Shown in pieces: positions 33,945-44,685 of a DNA stretch of 64,000 nucleotides (position 1 is its first letter; each line of letters opens with the position of its first letter). Source of the DNA: Bryum argenteum (Eukaryota; Streptophyta; Bryopsida; Bryales; Bryaceae). Made by a program: the position numbers and the translations under genes. Location of the stretch: assembly GCA_037043015.1 (NCBI GenBank), contig CM073329.1, forward strand, positions 9,006,648-9,070,647. Reading direction: 5' to 3'. The notes under the pieces are model-generated. The model saw only the letters and a list, made by a program, of their open reading frames with translations, had not been told where the DNA came from and did not search any database.

Positions 33945-36900
33945 CTACGCTGAAGGTGTAGTACCATTGAAGTGCAGGTCACACTCATCAGCCTCGAAGT
34001 CTATATACTTAAGCACACTACTACGATAACGTAGACGTGTAGTGTCAGACAAGATGGGAGATGAAGCTTCAACAAACTCTTGTGCAAGACGCTCAGCATA
34101 GGAAGGTAGGGTGAACGTTGACGGAGGGCTATTGTAGAGATGAGCGTTGCGAGTCAAGCGCGCTTTCAGACCTGCGATGCTAGAATCACATAGAAAGTCA
34201 GTACAATATACTTGTAAGAGCAGAATACGGATAATGAAAAAAAAATAGACTAAGTTACAACGCACCAATAAACTTCCGTGGCTTCTTCACGGGCGGTTCG
34301 TCAGAGTCATAATCTGCAGGTGGGGCCGATTCTCCACTTTCTTCATCACCGGGAGGACCATTCTTGTAATCGGCTAGTACACCATCAAAGATTTCTTCGT
34401 CAGGTTCCATGGCGATGAGGTGTCGGTTTGAGCGCGCGCAAGCAATTACAGATGCACCTAAAAAATCAAAAGCCACCTTAGAAATGCGAAATGTATAAAG
34501 GATTTCTAAAAATGCGTTTACGGATACGGTACCTGTACTTGCGCTCCAGTCGAAGACTATACCTCCGTCGTCCGTGAGACAATCTACGAAACATTGTATG
34601 AAGGACGGGTCCTTCTCTTGTGAGCCTCGCCATGGCGTACCGTCCGGACGAGTACGCAATGTGTCTTTGTCTGCAAAGTTCGAGAGGTGCTCTTCCTCAT
34701 CCGGAATGATTGCCACACCCGCATATGCGTGTGCCACTTGCCGAGTTTGGAACTTCGACACATAATCTTTACGAACATAAACTTTGATATGGAAGCAGTG
34801 AGTCTGCAAAACACAAGTATAGACATTTTAATATAGAAGCATAGAGGACATAAAACATAAACTTTGAGAATGGAAACTACAAACTGCTCCGTACCTCTTT
34901 TGGGTGCGGTACCGTAGAGGCCATTGGGAGTGGATTATATCCCCACCAATCTCGAACAACACGAAAACCATATGTATGGGATTCGGAGTCGAGAGTACGC
35001 TCGATTCTACGACATTTGGGATGCATCAGTAGAATCGCTCCAACGTCTGTCAAGTGGTATGCGGCAAAGATAAAAAGGCTCTCAAAGTAGTTTTTATCGC
35101 GCCGGTTCCAGGAAGGAACTTTTGTTGGAGACACACCCGGTACTGGCAAGTTCTCGGGAGCGTCTCCAAAAATGAGATCAATCCCAGGATGCTTGGGATC
35201 ATACTCCATCGCCGAACACGGGTACTTTCGGTCTTTTCCAATCTGAAATACAAGGCAATAATTAGATAGTGGCATATATATTGAGAAGTACAAAACGTAA
35301 ATATGAAGATTATAAATGACCAATGTATGAAATAATACCTTCTTGATGTGCTCAATGATATCGAGGATTTGCGAATCCCATTTTGCAGTCTTCGACGATT
35401 GATGAACCAAATCTCCAATGTTGCCCTTCTCAAGATACATAGGTAGAGTGACTGTAATTTTTGAGGACGAGCTGCTACCAATGTGATTGGGTTTCGGAAG
35501 AGGGCGTTTGGCGAATTTTGGCTGACTGAGACGGCGAGGCGACCGCGGCGAGTTGTGGTCAACGGTAAAGGACACAGGAGGGGATCCCGCATTCGTAAGT
35601 CCACCTCCGGAAACCTGAGTCAGTCGTGCACCACGTCGAACGACATTGACTGTCGTACCATGTGAAGTTTGAGTAAGATCAGGTTCCTCGGGACCTTCCA
35701 GTTGGAGAGGAGCAATGTCTCCAGAATGTTGTTGAACATCTTCTACAGGGTCTGCACCAGCGTTGCGTCGCTTCTTCTTTCCTCGAGCTTTTGGCAGTGC
35801 AGCCGGAGACGGTGGTGGAGAACCTGAGACAGGTGCGGTTGGCAGAATCGAGAGGTCGTCGTCGTCGTCATCATCGATTTCCATGGGTGCATCGTCGGCT
35901 CCAAGTGAACCGAGGTTTCGAACAAGCTCTTTCTCCTCCTTGTGCACGAAGTTCGTCTGACACTCAAGGAACCAACCCCCTGTCTGCAACTGTGCGTTAG
36001 TGAATTGCCTCTGTTGTGATTCGGAGAAGAAGCTCGAGGGATCGTTGGTGACTGCAACGTCTTCTAACTCCAAAGGAATAGACCATGAAGCTAGAGCTCC
36101 CTTGGCAACAAGCTCTTGCTTCAAGTACCTACAATCAGAAGAGCAAATTAGAACATTGGAATTGCATAAGTGAAACCAAAATTGTTAGTAGAGAATAGGT
36201 AGGGGATGGCATACCGGAATAACAATCGTTTGATGGTGACTTTACCACCCGCAATCTTATAAATATCTGTGCCTTTGATAAATTTTGGGCTAGCATTTGG
36301 AGCAAGGTAGTTGTCGAATGCCTTCTCCCAGTATAGCAATCTCCACTTCTCGACATATGCGGGTGGCTTAAGGATGGCGTCCGACCACTGAATGTTGAGA
36401 TTTTCTTTCTCAATAAGTTTCTCTAATTCACTTTCAAGAGATTTTTCCAACTGCACATACATAGATGACGTTAGAAAATGTATAACTCAGATGGCAATAG
36501 AAAGGTAAACACAAAATTAGTGACCAATTTACCTGTGCCCAGAGAGAAGCGCGATGGAGAAATGTCATCAAACTTTTGTCCTTCATTGGACGGTCTTCTG
36601 GGTAGTGGACCAGTCGACGTACATCATTTGGAGAGTTCCACCATTGCAACCACTTTGCCTTGAAATCGAAGTGACAATTGGTAGTTGCTACCATGTGCAA
36701 GCGATCTATTGTCATATCTGGTTTGAGATTTTTGCTGTAGTGTGCATAAATCTGCACACAAGACGGTTTGGAATACAGAGTTTATTATTGTAAAACATTG
36801 ATATATAGACAGAAAAGAAACTTCAAAAAAGGGTCATACACACCTCTTTTGGGAATTCTCTTCTCAGATTGTAATTCGCCACTGCGACCATCTTGTCAAA

Positions 36901-38223
36901 GTTCTTGCCACGGATTGCCTTTATTTCAGCTTTAATGGCATTATCCATGGCACTCCATACTCCCGGCCCTGATTGCTTATCTTTCGGGACAGTTGCATAG
37001 TAAGCAGTCTCGGCATCGTCCGATGCTTTGGCTAACCTCCTCTACCGGAAACAACTCAAACATAAGAAGATGTAAAAGATTAGATTTATGTACAAGAGAG
37101 AAGAAAGTGTTCAGAAAACTTACCGAGTACAAGAACTTAACGAAAACGTCTAGAGTGACTGGGTACCAAGTTTCTTTCTTGGCCTTGGCATTCTTGCAGA
37201 TTCTGTAATCCTCTGGACTTATGAGATCTTTGAAATCATGCAGTTTGAGCTTACCAAATTTCCTCATGCGTTGAAGTTTAGCACAAAGGCTGTCTTCAAC
37301 ATGGTCATGTTCAGTAGACCTATACACCAAAATCGGATATTAGTACAGTTGAAGGGAGACAGGAAATCGATGAAGTTCAAGTTTAAGAATGAGTATGCGT
37401 CTTACCAGTTGATGTCATTCATGACGTCGAGGAGCAAACTGCTCTCTCCGCGAGCATCGAGGATGATGCAGTCAACCGAAATATGCCACGAAGCATCTAG
37501 CTTATGGTACCTGTCGATGTGCCGCATCCACGCCGTCATACGATGGTTACCTTCGTAAACATAGAAGTACTTGCCGATGAGATGATGGAGATCCGGATCC
37601 GAGCCCAACGTCTTGTCGAACTCGTCATTCGCCTCTCTCCAAAGCGTGTCCGTGAAGACAACATCTTCCGCATCAACAAGTTTTTCTCTCCCTTTCCTAT
37701 CAAAGGGAGAGACGTACATGACCCGGTCGCCCTCCCGATAGCCTTTGTTGAACTCATTCTCCAATTTTCGGACGTCTTGTTCCGAAATTGGTCGAACCTT
37801 AGGATAGCAAACAAGGCGACACAATGGAATCATCATACGCGATTTCTTTACAGGTTTGAAACGCAACCTGTTGATGACGGCAATTGAATCACTCTTGTGA
37901 ATCATTCGCATCTCGTTTGCGCTCCAATCGGGGTCTTTGTTCTGGAGATGAGCGGGCATATGAACAATTCCCACCTTGACACCTCCCGGCAAAGCAGGTT
38001 CCTCATCATCGGAAAGAGAATCGTGTGCATCGTCAACTTCGAAAGTTTGAGGGAGTTGGGCAGTTTCGGACGGACTTTCGTTGGGAACCGCATCGCTCGA
38101 GCCTTCTAGTATTTGTTGTTCAGGAACTACCTCGTCATCACCAACGATGTTTTCTTGTTCGACGATAAGAGGAGGTTGAACATCCTCTTCTTCTTCTACC
38201 GGAGAAGCTGGTGAGAATGTCAT
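33945..38223 (-). CDS. ParB-like / beta-class-order DNA amino-methyltransferase-like protein, element C, intact frame
   Basis: Ten exons join with GT-AG sites and unbroken phase: 37406-38223, 37124-37319, 36844-37041, 36533-36751, 36215-36450, 35339-36128, 34895-35242, 34533-34803, 34266-34457, 33945-34171 (3,495 nt, 1,164 residues). The N-terminal part is acidic. A ParB-like block (YFYVYEGNHRMTAWMRH) lies near residue 230. An acidic-basic linker (DDDDDDDLS, then KARGKKKRR) follows. The methyltransferase-like part comes last, with a motif IV-like DLIFGDAPENLPVPG before a motif I-like IVFDWSASTG and an acidic end of the next strand (LIAMEPDEEIF). This order is that of beta-class N6/N4 methyltransferases, but DPPY has become DAPE. 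A nuclear-type PPVKKPRK follows. Target and activity are unknown. Among the three paralogues it is the only one with no visible damage. Confidence 0.75.
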
Positions 38224-38361
38224 CTGGCAAGAAAAACAGCAAGGACAACAACGCACATACATAATAAGAATATGTCTAGAAGGAAATGGAAGATGAATAA
38301 AATGTTAATTTTGATATATGATATAGTTATTTAACAAATAACATATACTGTGGATAATAAT

Positions 38362-38694
38362 CTAGGTAGTCTTGGACTTTGCTGCGAGTCGAGGTGAACG
38401 GCGAGGAGCAAGTCTGGCCGATGCCTTGGCCTCGAGACGACGTGCTTTTGCTTGTACGTAATAGTTACGCATGTAACTTGCTCGTGCAACCCGATCAACA
38501 TCAACACTTAACGTGTGACGGACAGGAGAAGCTGGAGGGGGCGTTACAGGAACCGAGGACAAAGGTATTGCTAAACGCCGAGACTCAACTACTTTCTGGA
38601 CATAAGATCTAACTTCAGATAAGTCGCTGTCCGTGTCAGATTCTCCTTCCGCCACAATGGAAAACTTCTTCAAATCGTTGTCAGTATCCTGCAT
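38362..38694 (-). CDS. Small protein or terminal exon with a basic C-terminus
   Basis: Open frame from an ATG (or an acceptor ATATGCAG) near 38690 to a stop at 38362. Acidic N-terminal half (EGESDTDSDLSEV), then a basic, alanine-rich end with RRSPRLAAKSK, a pattern common in chromatin-associated proteins. No catalytic domain. It lies 139 bp upstream of the start of the ten-exon gene on the same strand and could be a separate gene or belong to a longer transcript. Confidence 0.4.
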   Translation of the reverse strand: MQDTDNDLKKFSIVAEGESDTDSDLSEVRSYVQKVVESRRLAIPLSSVPVTPPPASPVRHTLSVDVDRVARASYMRNYYVQAKARRLEAKASARLAPRRSPRLAAKSKTT

Positions 38695-38762
38695 ATCCAA
38701 GTACCAAAACTTAAGGAAGCAAAAATCAACAAAGAGATAAATCAAGCCATTACTTGTAAATC

Positions 38763-39105
38763 AAACCAAAATCAACAAGGTCATTCTTTTAGTCTACGAT
38801 ATGAAATAAAGAAAAAGATAACATCTAAGCAAACATTACTAGGGTTCACACCAAAACAGCCAATGTGATATCAGCCGTAGGACAGGCTCAATAAGCAAAA
38901 TCCTTTACTTCCGAGAAAGAGCGGTTCACGACCATGAACCATGACAAGCCTTTAGCACAAGCAACAGATGATGACCAGCACGTTCAGCACTAGTATCACC
39001 ATAACACTACCGGCACCACGAGCAGCACAATCACGGGACCATACCAGCAGGTTCACCGTGTCACCGTTCATGGAGGGAAAGTCACAAACCAAGACGGGCA
39101 CCAGG
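38763..39105. other. No gene seen; degenerate satellite edge
   Basis: From about 38990 the sequence has CACGAGCAGCAC-type words like the adjacent 436-bp satellite but out of register. Confidence 0.4.
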
Positions 39106-41880
39106 ACATGACGAGCACCACAAGGCGACCAGGACGAGGAGTTCAGCGCCCTCACGAGGAGCACCACGGCAAGACCGACAGGGTCACCACGGAGCCTCTC
39201 CCACCCTGTTCGAGCACCACGAGGAGCAACACGCCGAGACCGGAGGGCTCACAGCGAGCGCCAAGCCAGCCCAGCAGCTTCACCACGAGGATGCTAGGAG
39301 GGTAATCAAACGATGAGAACGGGGAGTTTGAAACAAAAAGCGGAATAGCTCATCCTCATGGGTCAGCCTTGCGTCCACGCAAGGCTGAGCCCAATCCCAG
39401 GATTCATCCAAATTCACAGGCAAATGGAGACCAGGTCACATACCAAGACGGGCGCATACCACGATCACCACGACGAGACGAACAGAATCACGACATCACC
39501 AACAAGGGGGGGCAGCACCTTCACCACAACCATGACCATTTACATGACGAGCACCACGAGGCGACCAGGACGAGGAGTTCAGCACCCTCACGAGGAGCAC
39601 CACGGCAAGACCGACAGGGTCACCACGGAGCCTCTCCCACCCTGTTCGAGCACCACGAGGAGCAACACGCCGAGACCGGAGGGCTCACAGCGAGCGCCAA
39701 GCCAGCCCAGCAGCTTCACCACGAGGATGCTAGGAGGGTAATCAAACGATGAGAACGGGGAGTTTGAAACAAAAAGCGGAATAGCTCATCCTCATGGGTC
39801 AGCCTTGCGTCCACGCAAGGCTGAGCCCAATCCCAGGATTCATCCAAATTCACAGGCAAATGGGGACCAGGTCACATACCAAGACGGGCGCATACCACGA
39901 TCACCACGACGAGACGAACAGAATCACGACATCACCAACAAGGGGGGGCAGCACCTTCACCACAACCATGACCATTTACATGACGAGCACCACGAGGCGA
40001 CCAGGACGAGGAGTTCAGCACCCTCACGAGGAGCACCACGACAAGACCGACAGGGTCACCACGGAGCCTCTCCCACCCTGTTCGAGCACCACGAGGAGCA
40101 ACACGCCGAGACCGGAGGGCTCACAGCGAGCGCCAAGCCAGCCCAGAAGAGCAGTTCACCACGAGGATGCTAGGAGGGTAATCAAACGATGAGAACGGGG
40201 AGTTTGAAACAAAAAGCGGAATAGCTCATCCTCATGGGTCAGCCTTGCGTCCACGCAAGGCTGAGCCCAATCCCAGGATTCATCCAAATTCACAGGCAAA
40301 TGGGGACCAGGTCACATACCAAGACGGGCGCATACCACGATCACCACGACGAGACGAGCGTAATCACGACATCACCAACAAGGGGGGGCAGCACCTTCAC
40401 CACAACCATGACCATTTACATGACGAGCACCACGAGGCGACCAGGACGAGGAGTTCAGCACCCTCACGAGGAGCACCACGACAAGACCGACAGGGTCACC
40501 ACGGAGCCTCTCCCACCCTGTTCGAGCACCACGAGGAGCAACACGCCGAGACCGGAGGGCTCACAGCGAGCGCCAAGCCAGCCCAGCAGCTTCACCACGA
40601 GGATGCTAGGAGGGTAATCAAACGATGAGAACGGGGAGTTTGGAACAAAAAGCGGAATAGCTCATCCTCATGGGTCAGCCTTGCGTCCACGCAAGGCTGA
40701 GCCCAATCCCACGATTCATCCAAATTCACAGGCAAATGGAGACCAGGTCAAATACCAAGCCGGGCGCATACCACGATCACCACGACGAGACGAACAGAAT
40801 CACGACATCACCAACAAGGGGGGGCAGCACCTTCACCACAACCATGACCATTTACATGACGAGCACCACGAGGCGACCAGGACGAGGAGTTCAGCACCCT
40901 CACGAGGAGCACCACGACAAGACCGACAGGGTCACCACGGAGCCTCTCCCACCCTGTTCGAGCACCACGAGGAGCAACACGCCGAGACCGGAGGGCTCAC
41001 AGCGAGCGCCAAGCCAGCCCAGCAGCTTCACCACGAGGATGCTAGGAGGGTAATCAAACGATGAGAACGGGGAGTTTGAAACAAAAAGCGGAATAGCTCA
41101 TCTTCATGGGTCAGCCTTGCGTCCACGCAAGGCTGAGCCCAATCCCAGGATTCATCCAAATTCATTGGCAAATGGAGACCAGGTCACATACCAAGACGGG
41201 CGCATACCACGATCACCACGACGAGACGAACAGAATCACGACATCACCAACAAGGGGGGGCAGCACCTTCACCACAACCATGACCATTTACATGACGAGC
41301 ACCACGCAGGAGGCGACCGGGTGACGAGGAGTTCAAAGACCTCACGAGGAGCACCACGGCAAGACCAGCAGGGTCACCACGGAGCCTCTCCCACCCTGTT
41401 CGAGCACCACGAGGAGCAACACGCCGAGACCGGAGGGCTCACAGCGAGCGCCAAGCCAGCCCAGCAGGTTCACCACGAGAATGCTAGGAGGGTAATCAAA
41501 CGATGAGAACGGGGAGTTTGGAACAAAAAGCGGAATAGCCCATCCTCATGGGTCAGCCTTGCGTCCACGCAAGGCTGAGCCCAATCCCAGGATTCATCCA
41601 AATTCACAGGCAAATGGGGACCAGGTCACATACCAAGACGGGCGCATACCACGATCACCACGACGAGACGAACAGAATCACGACATCACCAACAAGGGGG
41701 GGCAGCACCTTCACCACAACCATGACCATTTACATGACGAGCTCCACGAGGAGCTCAGGACGAGTAGTTCAGCACCCTCACGGCGAGACCAGCAGGGTCA
41801 CTACAAGCTTCTCTTACCCTGTTCGAGCAGCACGAGGAGCATCACGAGGACACGAGCAGGTTCACCACAAGCAAACAAAT
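39106..41880. repeat. 436-bp tandem satellite, about 6.3 units
   Basis: The ATGGGTCAGCCTTGCG landmark recurs at 39358, 39794, 40234, 40670, 41106 and 41548, spacings of 436-442 bp with near identity. Each unit carries a strong hairpin: TCAGCCTTGCG, loop TCCA, CGCAAGGCTGA (11-bp stem). The ORFs of about 127 codons seen in two frames of each unit do not join across units (436 is not a multiple of three), so I do not call them genes. The outer copies are diverged or truncated. Confidence 0.93.
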
Positions 41881-42090
41881 AAGCAGATGACCTGGAAAGA
41901 CCAGTTCGAGCACGACAGTACCGAGTTCGGCATAATAGCAATTGTTTCTGTGATTTAAAGCGGTAGATCTGACTCTCCTTCGCTAGCCTTGACCTCAACC
42001 TCGACGGCCGTGGTCGTGTTAGTCCTGAGCAAGCACAACTAGGTGGCCAGCGCCATACCCCTAAAATCGAAGTGCCGCAAATCCTAAACC

Positions 42091-42766
42091 CTAACTAAAA
42101 GAAACGTGATAACAGGATTCCCTCGAGTGCAAAAATCGGCCAAGTTTATCTGGATTCTGACTGACCTTCAACTTCCTCGAGGAGAAGGGCTCCAACTCGC
42201 CCCGCGTCTTCACTGCTCTCCCTCGTCCATGGGGGTAGAATATGTGAAAATCTGCAAACATACTTGTATCCGATGATTCCAAACTCACATTGCGTGAATG
42301 CAGGTCGTTGTTGTTCCCTCCTTCGAGGTCTCGCACTTTCTTGTTTCCACCTTCGCGATTGAGCACGTCCTCCCCACCTTCGACGTTGAGCCCCTCCTCT
42401 CCACCTGCGACATTGAGCCCCTCCTCTCCACCTGCGACATTGAGCCCGTCCTCCCCACCTTCGAGGTTCAGCCCGCCCTCCATGATTACTGTCTGCGCCA
42501 TAGCTTCTTCTTCTCTTCTCGCGGCAATCCCCTAAAAATTCGAATAGAGAGGAATGAATTGCATTTAGCTTCTGTGTATCGGATGGGAGTACTACACAAT
42601 CTCCACCAACTGCAACGAATCTCTCCATTCTATTCCAAATCATGTCAGAAGGCATCTCTTCCGTCAGAGCCTTCATCTGACTTCTTCCACAAAAAAGCAT
42701 TTCCTCTCTACTGGCGAAGCTGATGCGCCGATTTCGACCTACGCCCAAATTGGGTTTCACGCTCAC
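42091..42766 (-). CDS. Unknown two-exon gene with 27-bp coding repeats
   Basis: Exon 1 runs to about 42583 (donor GATTGT/GTAGTA). Exon 2 begins at 42534 after acceptor TTTTTAG and runs to a stop at 42091. The join is in phase. Exon 1 has MKALTEEMPSDMIWNRMERFVAVGG. Exon 2 starts AARREEEAMAQTV and has four to five copies of a nine-residue repeat of the type GGEDGLNVA (27 bp), then a basic, serine-rich end. The alternative frame over the repeat is also open, so the frame choice rests on the splice join. No family recognised. Confidence 0.45.
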
Positions 42767-43430
42767 CCTAACTCAAATTCCTATCTTTAAACCCCATTTA
42801 AGGGTGCGCCGGCTTAAATCTCGCTCAAAGGTCCCGGGCGTCAAGGTCTGCCACAGCGATGGGCTCAGCTGCGATGGGTTCAGCTGCATGATCTTCCGCC
42901 AGCTCACCGGCCCGGCAGCAGAAGCTTCCTAGTCTGACACCGCAGAGCCACGAGGTTCAGCCCCTTTACGGCTGGAGACTGCCCCTTCCCATTCGCAAAC
43001 TGCCGTTCCTTAAAGGTCCGCGATTCTGCCCATTCGGATCGAAGACTACCTTTTCCAATGTCTGCCCTGGAATATTCCCTTCTTGATCGTATACTGCCCT
43101 TTCCGAAAGGCTGCCCGCGAATCTATTTACTTAGATACTCGATATTTTTAATTCCCATACTTATTTTTTGACTGTAGTTATTGACAAATCGTAAATGTAA
43201 GAATATGCATACGGTACCTAATAATAGTTATTTGTCGTTACACATTTTGCACGTATGTTTGAGATTGAATTTCCATACTCCATCATCATCTGACTTGGTC
43301 CAATATTCCAAAAATGGGGTTCACTACATTGTTTATAGAATACTCTATCAATTCTTGGATACTCCGATATCGCTCGCTTTACTACTACTACTGCGGTAGA
43401 ATGTCGGGACAACAGAAACGCAGGTTTAAA

Positions 43431-44156
43431 CTACGGAATAGAATGCTAGTATATGTCCGGCCTCATTCATGACACTCATAAAATATTTCATATCATCCTT
43501 CTCCTCATCGCCAACACTTATATCTTCGACTCCGTCATCTTTATACGCTCGGCATGCATCACCCTAAGTTCAAACAAATACAATGATTAAATAAAAGCTA
43601 CAAACTTTCATTGACTAATACCTTAAGTCTAGCGTACCTGACTCTTTGAATCCACAGCAACGCCTTCGCCTGAATAATCGCTTCCCACGTCGCCTGGCAC
43701 ATCGCTTCCAACGTCGCCTCCAACATCGCCTGCAGCATCGCCTCCAACATCGCCTCCAACATCGACACCAATGTAATAACTTAGCGAATCGCTTGACGTC
43801 GAACTTCGCCTGCCATTCTCCTGCTCCTCGCCAAAGCTCCTCCAATCCTCTTCTTCAATACATTTTTCACTCTCTGTAATCTCTACGACATTGTCGAGAT
43901 TGATAGACCGCATCTTCACATTACGCCTAAAGTCTGACCCACCAACTTCATCGTCTCCGTCAAATCCAATGGGTCCACGCTCGTCTCCACTGGACCGCGA
44001 TGCTCCAGTCTTTCGCATAGCACTTCGCTTCCGCGCCTTGGTATTACTAAAACGTGTACCACCCCTCCTCTTCTTCCTCTTAGGCATACTCTCACTGGGT
44101 TTCGCCGAGCCCATGCCTATTGCATCCATGCTCTCAAACTCGCATAAGCACATCAA
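43431..44156 (-). CDS. Small acidic two-exon protein, divergent from the Mutator-like transposase
   Basis: Exon 1 ends at CAG/GTACGC (about 43638) and exon 2 starts after AACTTAG (about 43563) and ends with TAA at 43431; the phase is kept. The N-terminal part is basic and nuclear-like (MPKRKKRRGG, then KARKRSAMRK). The middle is acidic. A run of Gly-Asp-Val repeats (DVGGDVGGDAAGDVG), encoded by a 15-bp tandem repeat, closes exon 1. Exon 2 is short and acidic (VEDISVGDEEKDDM). It is divergently arranged with the transposase 530 bp away, so they may share a promoter region. Mutator-like elements often carry a second small gene; that this is such a gene is inference. Confidence 0.5.
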
Positions 44157-44685
44157 ACTTTGAAAAGAGCGTTATAGTGGTCATCTTCCTTCTTATACAC
44201 TTGTGTCTCCTCTCTTTCATTAATTGTCACCACCTGGATGACGGCGCACTGAGTGCCAAATATGATAGTATCTGACAATGTAAGCTAATCTATTTTTCAA
44301 ATTTAAATACGCTTCACCTGACATTGCCGGCCGCCGTCACCTACCCATAATTTTGATAATCTAAATACAATTACTCTGACATAGTCAGTAGCCACCACTT
44401 TCTTAATGTCACTATGTCTAGCACATGCAAATTAATGATACCGTCTAAACCAGTAGTTTAACTTATACATTTTTACAACAGTATTATTCCTGAAATTAAC
44501 TAGAATCATCCCAAGTGCATTTGCTATACCCGTCACATAAAAAGTAATAATGGAGCCGACCTATTACACTAAATACGAACTCCTACTCTCCACACTAATC
44601 CAATATAAATTCTTTCAAATCATCTATTTCAATTTCTCTCACCTTCACATCACACGCCCCCCTGTCGCCTGGATTTCCAAGCACA
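44157..44685. promoter_or_regulatory. Divergent intergenic region, Mutator-like element C
   Basis: About 530 bp of AT-richer DNA between the acidic gene (-) and the transposase (+), with no ORF. A candidate bidirectional promoter on layout alone. Confidence 0.35.

Noticed and set aside
39358..41958. Series of 127-codon ORFs in the 436-bp satellite
   Set aside because: Two frames are open in each unit, the frames do not connect between units, and composition is driven by the repeat. Treated as satellite.
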